A stretch of 64,000 nucleotides of DNA from assembly GCF_905220415.1 (NCBI RefSeq), contig NC_059563.1, positions 6,086,001-6,150,000 of the forward strand, written 5' to 3'. Shown piece by piece: positions 11,742 through 23,790 of this stretch; within the stretch, counting starts at the first letter, position 1; each line of letters opens with the position of its first letter. Below the pieces are notes generated by a model. It had not been told where the DNA came from. It worked only from the letters and a program-made list of their open reading frames with translations, and made no database searches. Position numbers and translations under genes: made by a program. This DNA comes from Colias croceus (taxonomy: Eukaryota > Arthropoda > Insecta > Lepidoptera > Pieridae).

Positions 11742-11860
11742 ATATTCTAAACTTAAACTTAAACTCAAACTCAAACATTTATTTATTCAATTAGACTTCT
11801 TCGAGAAGCACTTTTGAAACGTCAATACATATTTTTAACATTTACCACCGATAAGTACCT
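11742..11860 (-). mobile_element. Non-LTR retrotransposon 3' tail
   Basis: On the minus strand it reads AAAAGTGCTTCTCGAAGAAG, then AATTGAATAAATAAATGTTT, then tandem GAGTTT/AAGTTT repeats. The same tail in plus orientation is at 43836-43892. The polyadenylation-like AATAAA and short terminal repeats fit a 5'-truncated LINE of a family I cannot name. Confidence 0.5.
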
Positions 11861-13699
11861 AAATAAGTAACGTAGATCTACAATAAACAAAATTGTATCT
11901 TAAATAACTACATTTCTTTCAACACAAGAAAAATACGCTCTTGCAACAATGGAAAATTGGTAAAAACGACCACTATAACCGCTAACGAACATGCACAGAC
12001 GGACAGAGGGATTTTTTTTTGTATTTTTAAGCTTACAATGGCTTGGGCAATTGCAGTGTCGATTTTTTTCGATTCGTGTTGTATAATTAGAAAGTTCCTC
12101 TACTTCTAGACTGACTTATGTTTACGATTTATAGATATTTGTCTTGTATAAGAAGGAATTAGAGAAAGAAAGACTTTTGCAATTAATAAGAAAGAGAAGA
12201 CAGTATGTAGGTACCTAAGTACTTTTTTTTATTTTTTCTATACATTTACATTTTTTTTACCTGTGTTCAAGACGAAAAATAATAAAACAATTTAAACATA
12301 CATTACCAAATTTTTATATATCATCAGCAAATCATCAGTATAATATTTATTAATAGATTTGCATATAGGTTATGATAGCCTAGGTACTTAAGTGTACGTA
12401 CACACTCTTCCACATTATGTTTATTGTTCATGTTTTATTATAAATCCATATTTTATTGAACAAAGAGTCTTCTCGTAAATATTTTACAGATTTTCTTCCA
12501 CGTGTTGTATATTTATAAAGTGTTGTTTTCGTATTACAATGCAAAACGTTTCTCACACGTGAAACGGAACGTAAGTGGAAATTAGAATTTCATCTTACAA
12601 ACTGAATTTATATAGAATAAAAAAAACTAAACAGCCTTCAAATTGTCCAAACTATGGCAACTTGGCAAATATAAATGAGACATGGCAGCTTTCAAATAAA
12701 ATCAACAAAAAAAAAAAATACAGACCAATTGCGAACCTCCATTTCTTGAAATAGGTAAAAAATAAATCCGTACCTACACCGCGACCGTCCAGAAACGTGA
12801 AATTTCTTTAAACACGAGTTGTTATACTTTTCAAAGAAACCAGAAGTTTATAAATGAGAAAAAATTATACATGCGTGACAGCTGAATGGTAAGACCCACG
12901 GGGAACGAATGTAATGCGAAAAAAATACCGCGAAAACTTTTCATGGGCGTTCGAATTTCGAATGCCTAAACATTTTTTTAATATTCCGTGGTTCTGATGC
13001 ACAGTGCTGATGTGTTTATGTGTTGCCAGGTTTATTTTTTTTAATCTTAAATTAAATAGTATGCATTTTAGTGTTGCAATAATTCATACAATGTTATCAT
13101 ATCTTTATTTCATGAATTTTTACGTGTTGTGACACAAAGTAGGAAAAAAAATAAATCAAAATAAGTAAGTACTAAAGAAGTATGTAATACATACTATGAA
13201 TATTATATACATACTATCAACTATGTATATAATGTATAATTATATTGATGTTAAACACATATCTAATGTTATGTTTTCATAAAAAAAACCTCAAAATCCA
13301 CATAATATTTCGATAAAAGTTATTTCAATTGAAATCCTAATAAAACAATCCGACATTGTCAAGATGAATTTTATATTATTTATACATTTTCCTTGTGCAG
13401 GTAGCAATTTTATGGGTTGCGGAAAAAGGACATTTATCCTTATTAGAACGAAATAATGGTTTAAGAATATAAACAATGCTCACACGACATTAAAAAAGAA
13501 AACCTATTTATTTATTTATTTAATACAATTAGATGACATAGATTCATATATGTAAGTAAATTAGTATATCATTATTATCTGATACTTTATAACTAAGCTT
13601 TAAACCAAGAGGAAAATAAATTAAAAATGAAAGAACTTTTAAAGCTTTTTTGTAGTGTTAGAGTTTAGAAGTATATAAATAAGTAATATATTATCTCTA
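11861..13699. other. No gene identified
   Basis: AT-rich sequence with poly-A/T runs. No splice-bounded open frame or recognisable repeat end was found. Confidence 0.5.
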
Positions 13700-13866
13700 T
13701 CTTAATATATATAAATCTCGTGTCACAATGTTTGTCCTCAATGGACTCCTAAACCACTTAACCGATTATAATAAAATTCGCACACCATGTGCAGTTCGAT
13801 CCAACTTGAGAGATAGTATAGTTTAAACATGTAGGTACCACGGGCGAAGCCGGGGCGGACCGCTAG
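13700..13866 (+). mobile_element. Helitron-like element, separate family
   Basis: 167 bp from TCTTAATATATATAAATCTC (after A) to GGGCGGACCGCTAG (before T). The 3' hairpin region reads CGGGCGAAGCCGGGGC. The inner motif is CCACTTAACCGATTATAATA. Confidence 0.7.
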
Positions 13867-13921
13867 TAATATTATAGAAAGATTATAAATCCTATCATCA
13901 ATGTTACCCTAATATTTTTAA

Positions 13922-14322
13922 CTAGCTGTGCCTCACGGTTTTACCTGCAGTGGTCTGTCTGCTCCTGTCTTAGCGTAATGATATATAGCCTACTAGATTT
14001 CCGCCCACGGCTTCGCCCGCGTTTGCAAAGGAAAACCCGCATAGTTCCCGTTCCCGTGGGATTTACGGCATAAAAACTATCCTATGTGTTAATCCAAGTT
14101 ACCCTCTATATGTGTGCTAAATTTCATTGTAATCGGTTCAGTAGTTTATACGTGAAAGAGTAACAAACATCCTACATCCATACAAACTTTCGCATTTATA
14201 ATATTAGTAGGATAGCCTTCCTTGATAAATGGGCTATCTAAGAATGAAATAATCGACCAGTATATCCTGAGATTAGCGCGTTCAAACAAACAAACTCTTC
14301 AGCTTTATAATATTAGTATAGA
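13922..14322 (-). mobile_element. Helitron-like element, family B, split by a family A insertion
   Basis: Left part 13922-13992 (CTAGCTGTGCCTCACGG onward) and right part 14213-14322 (TAGCCTTCCTTGATAAATGG to the TC end). Joined, they read through without loss like intact family B copies such as 37429-37647. The split gives an exact empty-site comparison for the inserted element. Confidence 0.85.
13993..14212 (-). mobile_element. Helitron-like element, family A, nested in family B
   Basis: 220 bp, CTAG to GA on the plus strand, inserted between the A at 13992 and the T at 14213. Removing it restores TATAGCCTATAGCC exactly, with no target duplication, which is the hallmark of Helitron insertion at an AT dinucleotide. 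Confidence 0.9.
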
Positions 14323-14343
14323 TATAGATGTCACACGTACAAT

Positions 14344-14440
14344 ATATTCGTAGGTGCTACGCCGTAGCTTGCTACGCCGTAACTTGCTACGGTACCGCCT
14401 ACGATCGTATCTTAGCTACAACAGCTACGAGGTATCTAAT
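14344..14440. repeat. GCTACGCCGTAGC-rich repeat
   Basis: Several imperfect copies of GCTACGCCGTA(A/G)C in a row, then CTACGATCGTATC and further TAGCTAC words. Similar wording recurs at 32046-32095. Function unknown. Confidence 0.4.
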
Positions 14441-14699
14441 GCTTTGACAAGTTATTTTAGACGTAGTATTTACACATAGTTTAATACTGCCTTTGAATAA
14501 GATTTAGATCAAAGTTCAAAATATACAACTAGTTTGTGTAAAATGTCAAAATTTCTAGAATATCCTGCTAACTATATATATGACAGTATGTATGAATGTA
14601 TTTTAATCTTTCGTACGAAAACTGTTGTATTATATTTGACACAGCAGGTTCAAGCTTTTTTCTATAATCTACATAAGCTTAAAGGACAAATATAGAACA

Positions 14700-14855
14700 C
14701 TAGCGGTCCGCCCCAGCTTCACCCGTGATACATGTTTACGTTTTCTCTTCATACTTCAGTGAATATTATAAAAAAAAGAATTAACGCAATCGGTTCAGCC
14801 GTTCTCGAGTTCTGCGCTTACCAACACATTTTGCGATTCATTTTTATGTAATAGA
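14700..14855 (-). mobile_element. Helitron-like element, minor family
   Basis: 156 bp; CTAGCGGTCCGCCCCAGCTTC at the left, TAATAGA at the right, with A and T flanks. The inner motif AACGCAATCGGTTCAGCCGT is a variant of the shared motif. Confidence 0.65.
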
Positions 14856-14925
14856 TGAATGTTATTGTTTAAAACAATGAGAAGAAACCGTGTTAAGTGA
14901 ATCTATTATTTAATACTAGCTGTAC

Positions 14926-15135
14926 CCTGCGGTTTTACCCAAGTGGCTCGACCGCTCCTGCTGGTCTTAGCGTAATAATATATAGCCTATAGGCTATAGC
15001 CTTCTTCGATAAATGGGCTATCTAACACCGAAAGAATTTTTCAAATTATACCCGTAGTTCCTGAGATCAGTTCCTGAGTTCGCGTTCAAACAAACAAACT
15101 CTTCAGCTTTATAAGCTCTTAAATATTAGTATAGA
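14926..15135 (-). mobile_element. Helitron-like element, family B
   Basis: 210 bp between A and T, with CTAGCTGTACCCTGCGG at the left and the TC end at the right. It carries two small internal duplications (TATAGCC and TCAGTTCCTGAG) not present in other B copies. Confidence 0.8.
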
Positions 15136-15506
15136 TTTCCTAAGACAATATTGTACAAGATGCCAAATTGATTGCGCAAACACATTCACAAAATTAAGGT
15201 CCATTTACCAGAAGAATCCGCTTGGAACATCCCTGATATATTAGGGACAGATGTCCTAAATGGGTTGATAAGCCATTTCGATTGTTTAAAGTAACTGATA
15301 GGATAATATCGTGTGCTTAAAGGACGAATTGTGGCCCTATATCCTTATTGAATACCCTTTATTGCGTGTTGGTGTAGGATTGGCCCGTTAGACCCTGATT
15401 TAGGGGGATTCCAGATTTTTTGGAAACGATTGAAATAACGTCTGCAAATTTTGTAAAAGCGAAAGTTTGTAAGAATGTTTTTGTTTTTGAAAGTATTGAA
15501 CATGAA

Positions 15507-15687
15507 TCACTACATAGTATAAAACAAAGTCGCTTTCTCTGTCCCTATGTCCCTGTTAATTCTTTAAAACTACGCAACGATTTTGATGCGTTTTTTTTTT
15601 AAAGATAGAGTGATTCAAGAGGAAGGTTTTAGTATATAATTTATTAGGTTTTAGACACAGCGGGCGAAGCCGCGGGCAGTAAGCTAG
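15507..15687 (+). mobile_element. Helitron-like element, family C
   Basis: 181 bp from TCACTACATAGTATAAAACA (after A) to GGGCAGTAAGCTAG (before T), with the GCGGGCGAAGCCGCGGGC hairpin. The inner motif is AACTACGCAACGATTTTGAT. Confidence 0.8.
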
Positions 15688-15796
15688 TAAATTTTAATCA
15701 CTACTTCGAGTTTCGACTATTTTTTTGTCGAGGTGCCAATACTATACTGAAAACTCAGAACAGTAATCTAAATATAATACAATTATTGATATACAA

Positions 15797-15928
15797 TCTA
15801 TACTAATATTATAAAGCTGAATAGTTTTTTTGTTGACTTGAACGCGCTTATCTCAGGAACCACTGGCTATAAATCATCACGCTGACCAACAGGAGCAGAG
15901 CAATGCGTGTTAAACCGCGGGAGGTAGT
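15797..15928 (+). mobile_element. Helitron-like element, family B, internally deleted
   Basis: Intact left end TCTATACTAATATTATAAAG. The middle (about 60 bp including the ATAGCCCAT stretch) is missing, and the right end has decayed to GAGGTAGT in place of CTAGT. Confidence 0.65.
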
Positions 15929-16607
15929 TTACATTTATACGTGTTTGTAATTAGCTCGATTTTAATAAATATTAAGTACTAAATAAAATTCACAAAAATG
16001 TAAAGATAACTAAAAAAAGCACACTTTGTTTAATGATGAAATGATCTCTTCCCGTTTTAGAGGTCATTGAAATAAAAATGATTTAATATTCATTTTTACT
16101 CAAAATCCTTCAGTAAAATCCGTTTATAGACCTCTTGTATAAAAAACGTTAAGCTGTAGTTACGAATTCGTATCGAAAATATATTTGCAATTTAACAATT
16201 GAACTCTGAACAATACTCGCTGGCGGCAAGATCTTTAATTTGTAGCCGTAATAGTTGAAAGTGTTGCCAACTTGGTGTTTTCTCCATTATTTTGAGGAGA
16301 AAATGTACAGTTTTGGAACGCTTTTTTGTGTTTATTTTCAGGATGAATATTGTAATACATCTGTTTGATCATGTGTCTACAAACTTGTGTTTAAAAATAT
16401 ATAAATGTATTTAAAAAGTGCAGCTGCAATAACAAACATAAGTGCTGCACAGTCTTATGATTGTAATTGCAGAGAGAAATGTATATTATGTCTTCCATCA
16501 TGGGACACTTTGTGCGTATCTAAACTTATCAATTCAATATAGGTTGCTCTGTAAATTTATAATTAGTATTTTAATATTACTAACATTAGTTTGTAATATT
16601 GACTGAC

Positions 16608-16925
16608 CGGTTGGCTTGGTTGGTAGTGGCCCTGCCTTCTAAGTCAGAGGTCGTGGGTTCGATTCCCACCCGGCAAATATTTGTGTGATGAATCTCAGTT
16701 ATGTACATCCTTCCTCTATGGTGATGAACATAGATGTTTGCTCTATGTATGGGTGTTTATTATCTTTATAAGTATTTATGTAAAATTATATATGTATGTT
16801 TATCAGTCACCTGCATGGTTTCGATGCACACTCACAACACAAGCGAAAACTTAGTATGGGATCAGATCGTGCCGTGTGTGAAAATAGTCCTGAATATTTA
16901 TTTATTATTTATTAGTTTATAAGTC
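16608..16925 (+). mobile_element. tRNA-derived SINE
   Basis: The head has pol III A-box-like TTGGCTTGGTTGGTAGTGGC and B-box GGTTCGATTCCCACC at tRNA spacing, but no cloverleaf acceptor stem. The body matches the SINE at 28513-28762 in the opposite orientation. The tail is TATTTATTTATTATTTA-type. A bona fide tRNA gene is ruled out by the body shared with the second copy. Confidence 0.8.
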
Positions 16926-17690
16926 CCTTACTAACATTAATGGATCTATGTTATCTAATTGTTTAAAATAAATGAATAAACAAATGTCTACATAATCCTA
17001 ATAATATTATGATTTTAAATATTTGGATCACCGTTAGGTATTAAGTAGGTTTTAAAATAGCAATAGGGAAAAACTTTTTCATCACGTGGCAACCAGTTAC
17101 CTATGAAAACCAATCCTTTCATTGAGTGTAGTCTATCGTGAGTCTTTTGTAGAGAATTGGGATCAGTCGATCTTCTGTGCGTGTTTTGTTAGCTGGACTT
17201 TCCTGGTTGTTTTTTGCAACAATAAAGGTTGTATAAATGACCGGTGTTGCTAGTTCATTCTGTAGTATTTACTTTCTAAGTTGCTTGGTTATTAATTTTT
17301 AGGTTATATGAATTAAAAGAAAGCACTTCGAAAATACAATTTAAACCAGTAAAATATTATAATATTAATATAATAATTTATAATATTGTCTTTACACACG
17401 GAAAGATTATCACAAAGAATGTCACAATATAGTAATTATATATTTTTTATGAACCATTGATGTTGATAAATGATAATAATATACACATTTATATTTTGAG
17501 GTCGTGACGTTATCATTTAATCCTAGAACGTCTTTAAAAATACCCTCGTCCATAACAATAATGCCTAAAAAGGGATTAAAAAGATCATTTCAAGATATTG
17601 TCAAATAATCCACGGAATTTTGTGAGCGAACCGTAAAAGCAATCCAATACGACTAATCTCTCAAGCGTATTACAATATTGTATTGGATTT
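16926..17690. other. No gene identified
   Basis: AT-rich sequence without a supported exon or recognised element. Confidence 0.45.
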
Positions 17691-17729
17691 CATCGTTTCA
17701 ACCATAGTATAAAGAGAGAAGTATGTTAT

Positions 17730-17905
17730 CTTCGAACAAACGTACATCGCGCCGTTTGTATGTACGCGGAGCGCTTGGCCACGCCCCCGTTCATGTACAT
17801 ACGCAAGCTTGACGCACGCACACAACGCCGCTCGGTTCCTACTCGTGCCGTTTTCCTAGGGCCGCGTCATGGCTGTGAGCGGTCGGGGTTTGTTTATACA
17901 ATTAT
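17730..17905. promoter_or_regulatory. GC-rich island, possible promoter or element remnant
   Basis: About 175 bp much richer in GC and CpG than its neighbours, including GGCCACGCCCCCG and two roughly inverted GTATGTACGCG / TGTACATACGC words. A short frame, MAVSGRGLFIQLF, begins at 17869 but meets no donor. It could be a transcription start region or an old transposon; neither can be shown. Confidence 0.25.
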
Positions 17906-17953
17906 TTAAAATATCAATGTGACAAGTGACACCCCTGCGCCTCTCTAGTTTAA

Positions 17954-18148
17954 GGCCGTATTCAGAAAGAGAGCTGGAAACTTATAAGCGCTTACCGGCG
18001 CTCGACAGCGCTGGTTCGTTCTACGCAAAGGAAGCAGGTTGAAGCAGACCAAGACAAATTTTATATGGCAGCGCCCAGCACTCAGCGCGTGATGAAGCTT
18101 GTCTGAACTTGTCTGCAGTTGTTTCCAGCTTTCTTTCTGCATACGCCC
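17954..18148. mobile_element. Harbinger-like MITE with TAA target duplication
   Basis: 195 bp flanked by TAA at 17951-17953 and 18149-18151. The ~28-bp inverted ends start GGCCGTATTCAGAAAGAGAG and, inverted, GGGCGTATGCAGAAAGAAAG. TIR plus TWA duplication fits PIF/Harbinger. No coding capacity. Confidence 0.75.
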
Positions 18149-18351
18149 TAAGTACTGTGCGCTCCTGTTTAGGAGGCGTTTGCCGGGAATTGGCCTACTT
18201 GTTTTTTTGCTCTATGTTTCAAAGAGTCTGCGCTACATGAGACTCGCCTATTTTTGGATGGGTTCCCCGGGTGTTTTTCTATTGATATCTTTATGGAAAC
18301 GAAATATTTATTTATAGCTATTGAATGGGTGTAGTCAGTGGCACGTGCTTG

Positions 18352-19042
18352 TTAGGGTTCCGTAGCCAAAATGGCAAAAACGGAACCCTTATAGTTTCGT
18401 CATGTCCGTCTGTCCGTCTGTCCGTCTGTCCGTCTGTCACAGCCGATTTACTCGGAAACTATAAGTACTACAGTGATGAAATTTGATGGGAATATGTGTT
18501 GTATGAACCGCTACAAAAATATGACACTAAATAGTAAAAAAAAGAATTGGGGGTGGGGCCCCCCATACATGTAACTGAGGGATGAAATTTTTTTTTTCGA
18601 TGTACATACCCGTGTGGGGTATCAATGGAAAGGTCTTTTAAAATGATATAAAGTTTTCTAAAAAACATTTTTCTTAAAGTGAACGGTTTTTGAGATATCA
18701 GCTCTGAAAGTCGTAAAAAGTATGTCCCCCCCCCTCTATTTTTATAACTACGGGGTATAAAATTCTAAAAAAAATAGAGGTGATGCATGCTAATTAACTC
18801 TTTCAACGATTTTTGGTTTGATCAAAGTATCTCTTATAGTTTTTGAGATAGGTTGATTTAACTGTAATTTTGGTTAAGTTATTGTGCTTACACTGAAAAC
18901 GATGGCTGAACCTTATAAGATAGATCAAAAAATATACTACAGTATTGTACACCTTTAAAAATCCGCGATGATATAAGTTTATTATATTTGCTGCTACGGA
19001 ACCCTTTGTGCGCGAGCCCGACTCGCACTTGGCCGGTTTTTT
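18352..19042 (+). mobile_element. ~690-bp non-autonomous repeat with GGGTTCCGTAG ends
   Basis: Starts TTAGGGTTCCGTAGCC, with an immediate local hairpin (GGGTTCCGT at 18355 against ACGGAACCC at 18380) and a (GTCC/GTCT) tetranucleotide run at 18405-18437. Near the right end are CTACGGAACCC and a hairpin built from GTGCGCGAG and CTCGCAC, followed by TTGGCCGG and a T run. I recall this as a widespread arthropod repeat but do not assign a class. No coding capacity. Confidence 0.65.
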
Positions 19043-19137
19043 ATTTCTATTGTATCGTTATGTTAAGTATGAATTTTCATATAAATCTATGTCTTGCCTC
19101 GTTTTAATATACACTGTGTTGCCATGTGCAAGTTGTA

Positions 19138-19175
19138 TGGAAGAGATCGCTACTTGAGTGCTTTTGATGCACAAA
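19138..19175 (+). mobile_element. Fragment of LINE 3' tail (GAGATCGCT type)
   Basis: GGAAGAGATCGCTACTTGAG matches the start of the hairpin region seen in better copies at 38165-38275 and 43168-43255. Too short to classify. Confidence 0.3.
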
Positions 19176-19199
19176 AAAAGAGATTTGAGTATCCGGGTC

Positions 19200-21773
19200 G
19201 ATGTTTAAAAATCAACTAGGTATGAGTTTAGTATGTCTTGTATAGTAATTAGTTTACATACCTACATAAATACCTACAGCGTTTGAATTTGAGAAATCGA
19301 GTTTGAATTTGAAAATACAGATAAATGCATGATAAATAAACAATAAAATAAATACAAACAAAAACACTATAAAATTCGTATCGAAACATACAATACCTAT
19401 TCAGAAACAAAGCTCCAAAGCAGAAAACTTTAAAAACATCTTCACAATGTAAAGACAACAATTGCGTATAAAGTTTAACAAAAACTACTCTACATCACTG
19501 GTTTAACCCCACTATTTATTGTTAAACATTTTCTTTCTACGCCTTTATTGTGCCTCGGTGGAGTAGTGATGTGCAATTTGTCGATAATTTTATCGATATT
19601 CCAGGTGCAACTAAATTATTACGTCTTTATTTTGTACGTCATCTTCATATCGATATTTACGAGTTCCCATGTCCAACTAAATTTTTGCATTTATATTTCA
19701 TACGTTATTTTCTTCTAGAAATATTAAAGAGAACAAAAATTAGCAAAATCAGCCCTTGACTAGATCAATTTAATGTCAAAAATAGGGAGAAATGTTTTCA
19801 AGAAATTATGAACAGGATTTTATTTAATAGTGGTTCCTAAATACTAATGGATGTACAAAAATATCTTTAAAATAATATAAAGGAGAGAGATACCAAAATA
19901 ACTACACGAAATAAAACCTTTCATTATTTTTAATTACTTCGACGATGAGGTGAATGACCCTTTATTAAAATTCGTAAATAACACGTGCAAAAATATTTTA
20001 TAGTTGTTTTAAATACATTTTTTCACATATTTTTCCGAAACAATTGTTTGCATTGTAACCGGGTTTACTTATTGTGAATAAATAGAACTCACACTTCATG
20101 GAAATTGATAAAACGTTTTGAATAGAATATAAACTAAAACTGTAAAAAAAAATGTGTTGTTCAGTATTTTAAGAGTTATTTAGATAACTCTTAGTATAAA
20201 CGAGTCGCCAAATGTGTTGCTAAGCATAAAAATAGACAACGGGTCGACCAGTTCAGCTATTTTTTAATGATGTAGAGAAAATAACATAAAAAGGGCAATA
20301 GAGCAGAACAACGTATGCCAATGTACGATATCAACTAAATTTTTAACTTTGTAACAATTTTTGTGCTTAACTTAAGGGAAGCAAAGGCGAAAACTTTCCA
20401 CAAAGTATTTACACAAAACGTGACACACAAAAAATTATTTACTCGCCCCAAAAACCTACTTATAATTTTACCTGAAATAACGTACCATTATGTACAAGTA
20501 AAAGGGAATTAAGATAAAATGTAAATTTAGTAGGACGCCATTAAACCGCTACGCAAACTCAACGTTTACAATCAAACGAGGTTTTCGAGTAATATTTGAA
20601 AAGAAAATAACATTTTTTTTTTACATACATGTGGAATTGAATAGAGTGGCCATGATTCAATTTTTGTTGGGTTTTTTATAAGGCGTATTAAATGTTTTGA
20701 GAGTATATTTTGTTTGAAGTTAGATAAATATTATGAATTGTGTTAATTTAATATATAATTTGTTATATCTTGACATATTTAGTATTGTGTTACCTAAGTT
20801 TTATTTGAAATGTTATGTAGACGTTTTTATTTAATTTAATTTATTATTTATATTCGATTTTATAATTGCTGCTCAAATTTCTAGTTAACCCTTTAAATAA
20901 TTTAAGTGACGTATCATCAACTCATCAGTTTAAATGTAATTTTCCTTAGCAATTATTCAATAGCAAAACAGTCCCATTTGTCCATAAAAACAAAATTCTA
21001 TTCATTCTAGTTTTATTTATCGAGGTATGAATTATATAAAATAAATATAATATTTTACAACGGTATTAAGAACAGCTCTTATGTAAACATAATTATTAAG
21101 ATAGACTCGTCTGATCGACATTAATGTGTTTGCAATTAAAATTTATTTTATTTTTGTATAAATAATCACTGCGATATATTTTTCTATAATTCTGAACTAA
21201 TATTATGTATACAGAGGATAACATTTTTATTCCGCTTTCGATATCATGTAAAACTAACACACATTTACTTTTCAACAGTAGGATAAAATATCATTTTACG
21301 TTAGGATTATTATTTAACTAACCAATAATATAGTGAATTCAGGTAAAATAAACGTTTCGTTAGGCTTTATCGACAAATTCCTAATAATAAAATAGATAGG
21401 AGGCAGGAAAAACTTTCATCTCACGCTAGGAGAATCGATAATACAGGTAATAGTTTCTTACACATTAATCATCATCAATAGCCCTTGAATATGAATGTTC
21501 AAGCACATTTTGCACATTGTAGTAACCAAAACTTTAGTAATTTTGTAGGATAAAATTTCAGCGTACATTAGGATTATCGACAATACCCCATCACTAGTAG
21601 TTATAACAAATACAAAGCATTGTCCCCGGGAGACCCAACACTGAGCAGAGATAACGACCGATAATTACAAAATACAGACTATATAGGTTTAGTTATACTA
21701 GATAATAACCTAAGCTAGGTTATAACCTAGGTCCCAGCTTCAATATTACGTTAATCTTGTCGATATAATCTTA
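19200..21773. other. No gene identified
   Basis: AT-rich DNA. Short open frames near 19249-19461 and 19550-19759 have no splice context or recognisable motif. Confidence 0.5.
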
Positions 21774-21985
21774 CTAGGTTTCCGCCCGCGGCTTCGCCCG
21801 CGCAATCAAAGGAAAACCCGCATAGTTCCCGTTCCCGTGGGATTTTCGGGATTGCGTCATTTTCCCGGGATAAAAAGTAGCCTATGTTCTTTCTCGGGTA
21901 TCAAAATATCTCCATACCAAATTTCATTAAAATTGGTTCAGTAGTTTAGGCGTGATTGAGTAACAGACAGAGTTACTTTCTAACT
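21774..21985 (-). mobile_element. Helitron-like element, family A, 5'-truncated
   Basis: CTAG and the CCGCCCGCGGCTTCGCCCGC hairpin arm at the left are intact. The right side stops after AGAGTTACTTTC, lacking the last ~25 bp including the TC end. It abuts the THAP-type element starting at 22011. Confidence 0.75.
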
Positions 21986-22435
21986 ACTTACTTTCTTTCT
22001 CTTCTCGAGTTACACTGGAGATTTCGGTATGAACATTGACGTGTAACAAGAAAATATTGCCCAGTTCATGTTTTTTATCACTTTCACACCTAACTTGGTA
22101 TTGCCACTGTTAATACGAAGTTTTCCCAAGGCTACTATGTATGCTGTAATATTCTGTGCAAAAGGTTAGTTTTTGTACATGAGTTTGTTGATAAATTGCC
22201 AACAACGTCATTCAGAAGCATTGTTGGATGAGACAATTATTATTTATGCTAAATAAACTAAGTATCTGAACCAATTATTAAAAAGCGATACTCCCTGATT
22301 ATGGGTAGTCACCATAATAAAATTGTAGCAACTCTCACTTTGTCAATATGGCATGTGTGTCAAAAAAATTGCGTCGCTTCGAATATTTAAGTTAATATTG
22401 TTGCTTATTTAATGAATATTTTCCGAATATAAAGA

Positions 22436-22500
22436 ATGCATTGTATTGTGCAAAATTGCAGAAGTGTTTGGACACCAAATTCTGGCATAGAATTTCACAG
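22436..22500 (+). pseudogene. Start of a THAP zinc finger (first exon only)
   Basis: Reads MHCIVQNCRSVWTPNSGIEF then HR, matching the opening of a THAP domain: C-x4-C, then the GI-x-FHR strand. The reading is followed by AG|GCAAGT, a typical GC-AG intron donor, at 22501. The downstream zinc ligands were not found, so the gene is incomplete. Confidence 0.55.
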
Positions 22501-22943
22501 GCAAGTGTATATTTACGTTATTTACAATATTCCTCAATACTCCTGCATTTACCTGTTTAGAATCATTTCAAAGGCAAAAATTGTCTAATTTAGCATCATT
22601 TTAGTAAGCAGTCATGTTAAATTTGTTATTTCCCTAATACTTTATCATTTTTCAACAAGTTTTCAATAAACAGATTTAACAAGTAAGGTAACCATGATGA
22701 CGAGTTTTTATGGATAGCGAAGAGAATATATTGTAATAACAATATTAAGATGAAAATATAGAACACCATTTTAAAGATTGTTACTAGTAATGAAACAACA
22801 CATGACATCGGTATTGCACTCACATGTAGTTATAAGATTGTTCGTTTTTACATTGAAATTTATACTTTTTTAACTTACCTCATATTTTTTTGTTTTACGT
22901 ATTTCAGCTTTCCAAAAAGTAAAATAAAAAGATCCCATCAAGG

Positions 22944-23225
22944 TTACTGAGGATTACGACCCAGAAAAAAATACCTTTTTAAAAATAAACTTTGTAAAGT
23001 TAGCTGAAATTTGTGCAAGGCTGCTATAAACAGTTTTTCTTTGATGATTCTGGCTTGAAATTGACCCGTCGAAGCAACGCGTTTAAAAAGAAGATCTGAG
23101 TAGCTAACAATTTGGTAAACAGCATCTGATGCAAAACACAACTTTCCTCTATTTACAAAGGATGTTAATGCTATATATCGGTTCATATCCAAGCTTTGTA
23201 GCCAAAAGTTATTTATAACTATCAT
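22944..23225 (-). pseudogene. Minus-strand ORF in the second THAP element
   Basis: A 93-codon frame containing FVNRGKLCFASDAVYQIVSY and later KEKLFIAALHKFQLTLQSLF. The first stretch resembles a segment near the C-terminus of THAP/P-type transposase-derived proteins as I remember them. It is convergent with the THAP exon, so it may belong to a second gene or an inverted fragment. No catalytic residues identified. Confidence 0.3.
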
Positions 23226-23744
23226 TCTATACCAATTAAAATTGTATGTACCTACCTATAAAGTATGACCATAATATTATAATATAAATACTGTTAAAAA
23301 TATATGTCGTTATTATTTATAGACCATGATTTTTAGTTTTTTCTATTTTGAAAAATCCTGAATTTACAAACCAGCGTGGTCACTCGACAGAAAGAGACAA
23401 ATAACATGACTGACGTCATTGAATGTCATAGTTTCTTGTTTCAAGTTAATGGTCATAGTGCAATCTCCAGTGTATTAGAGGATATAAGCTTCTTGATTAT
23501 TACTTTTGGTGTTGGTAAAAAAACGAGTTGCCATGTTTGACAACATGGCCTTTAGCTGTTTTCATTTCATTTTTTTAAAGTCTAGATGTAAATGCGTAGG
23601 TACCTAAGACAGACAACTTTACGCATCGATACATGTAATAAAATGTCCCTGTTGAAGTCAAAAAGAATTTACTTCAAATTTTCCACAAATATTTCTTACA
23701 GATCGGGTTAACATAAGACATTGGTCTAAGCGTGATGATATTAT

Positions 23745-23790
23745 AGCCTAGGAGCGGAGCAATGCGGGTAAAACCGTAGAACACAGCTAG
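23745..23790 (+). mobile_element. Helitron-like 3' end fragment, family B
   Basis: Only the last ~46 bp: AGGAGCGGAGCAATGCGGGT through ACACAGCTAG, followed by T. Confidence 0.55.

Larger units (their letters stand above)
22011..23474 (+). mobile_element. Second THAP-type DNA transposon remnant
   Basis: A 13-bp perfect inverted repeat TACACTGGAGATT (22011-22023 and, inverted, 23462-23474) encloses 1.46 kb. This holds a THAP-like exon on the plus strand (22436-22500) and an ORF on the minus strand (22944-23225). The layout resembles 701-1972 but the ends differ. No target duplication is visible. Confidence 0.55.

Noticed and set aside
16608..16680. tRNA gene
   Set aside because: A- and B-box words are present, but there is no full cloverleaf, and the downstream body matches another copy at 28513-28762, so it is a SINE head. 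The same applies at 33420-33496.
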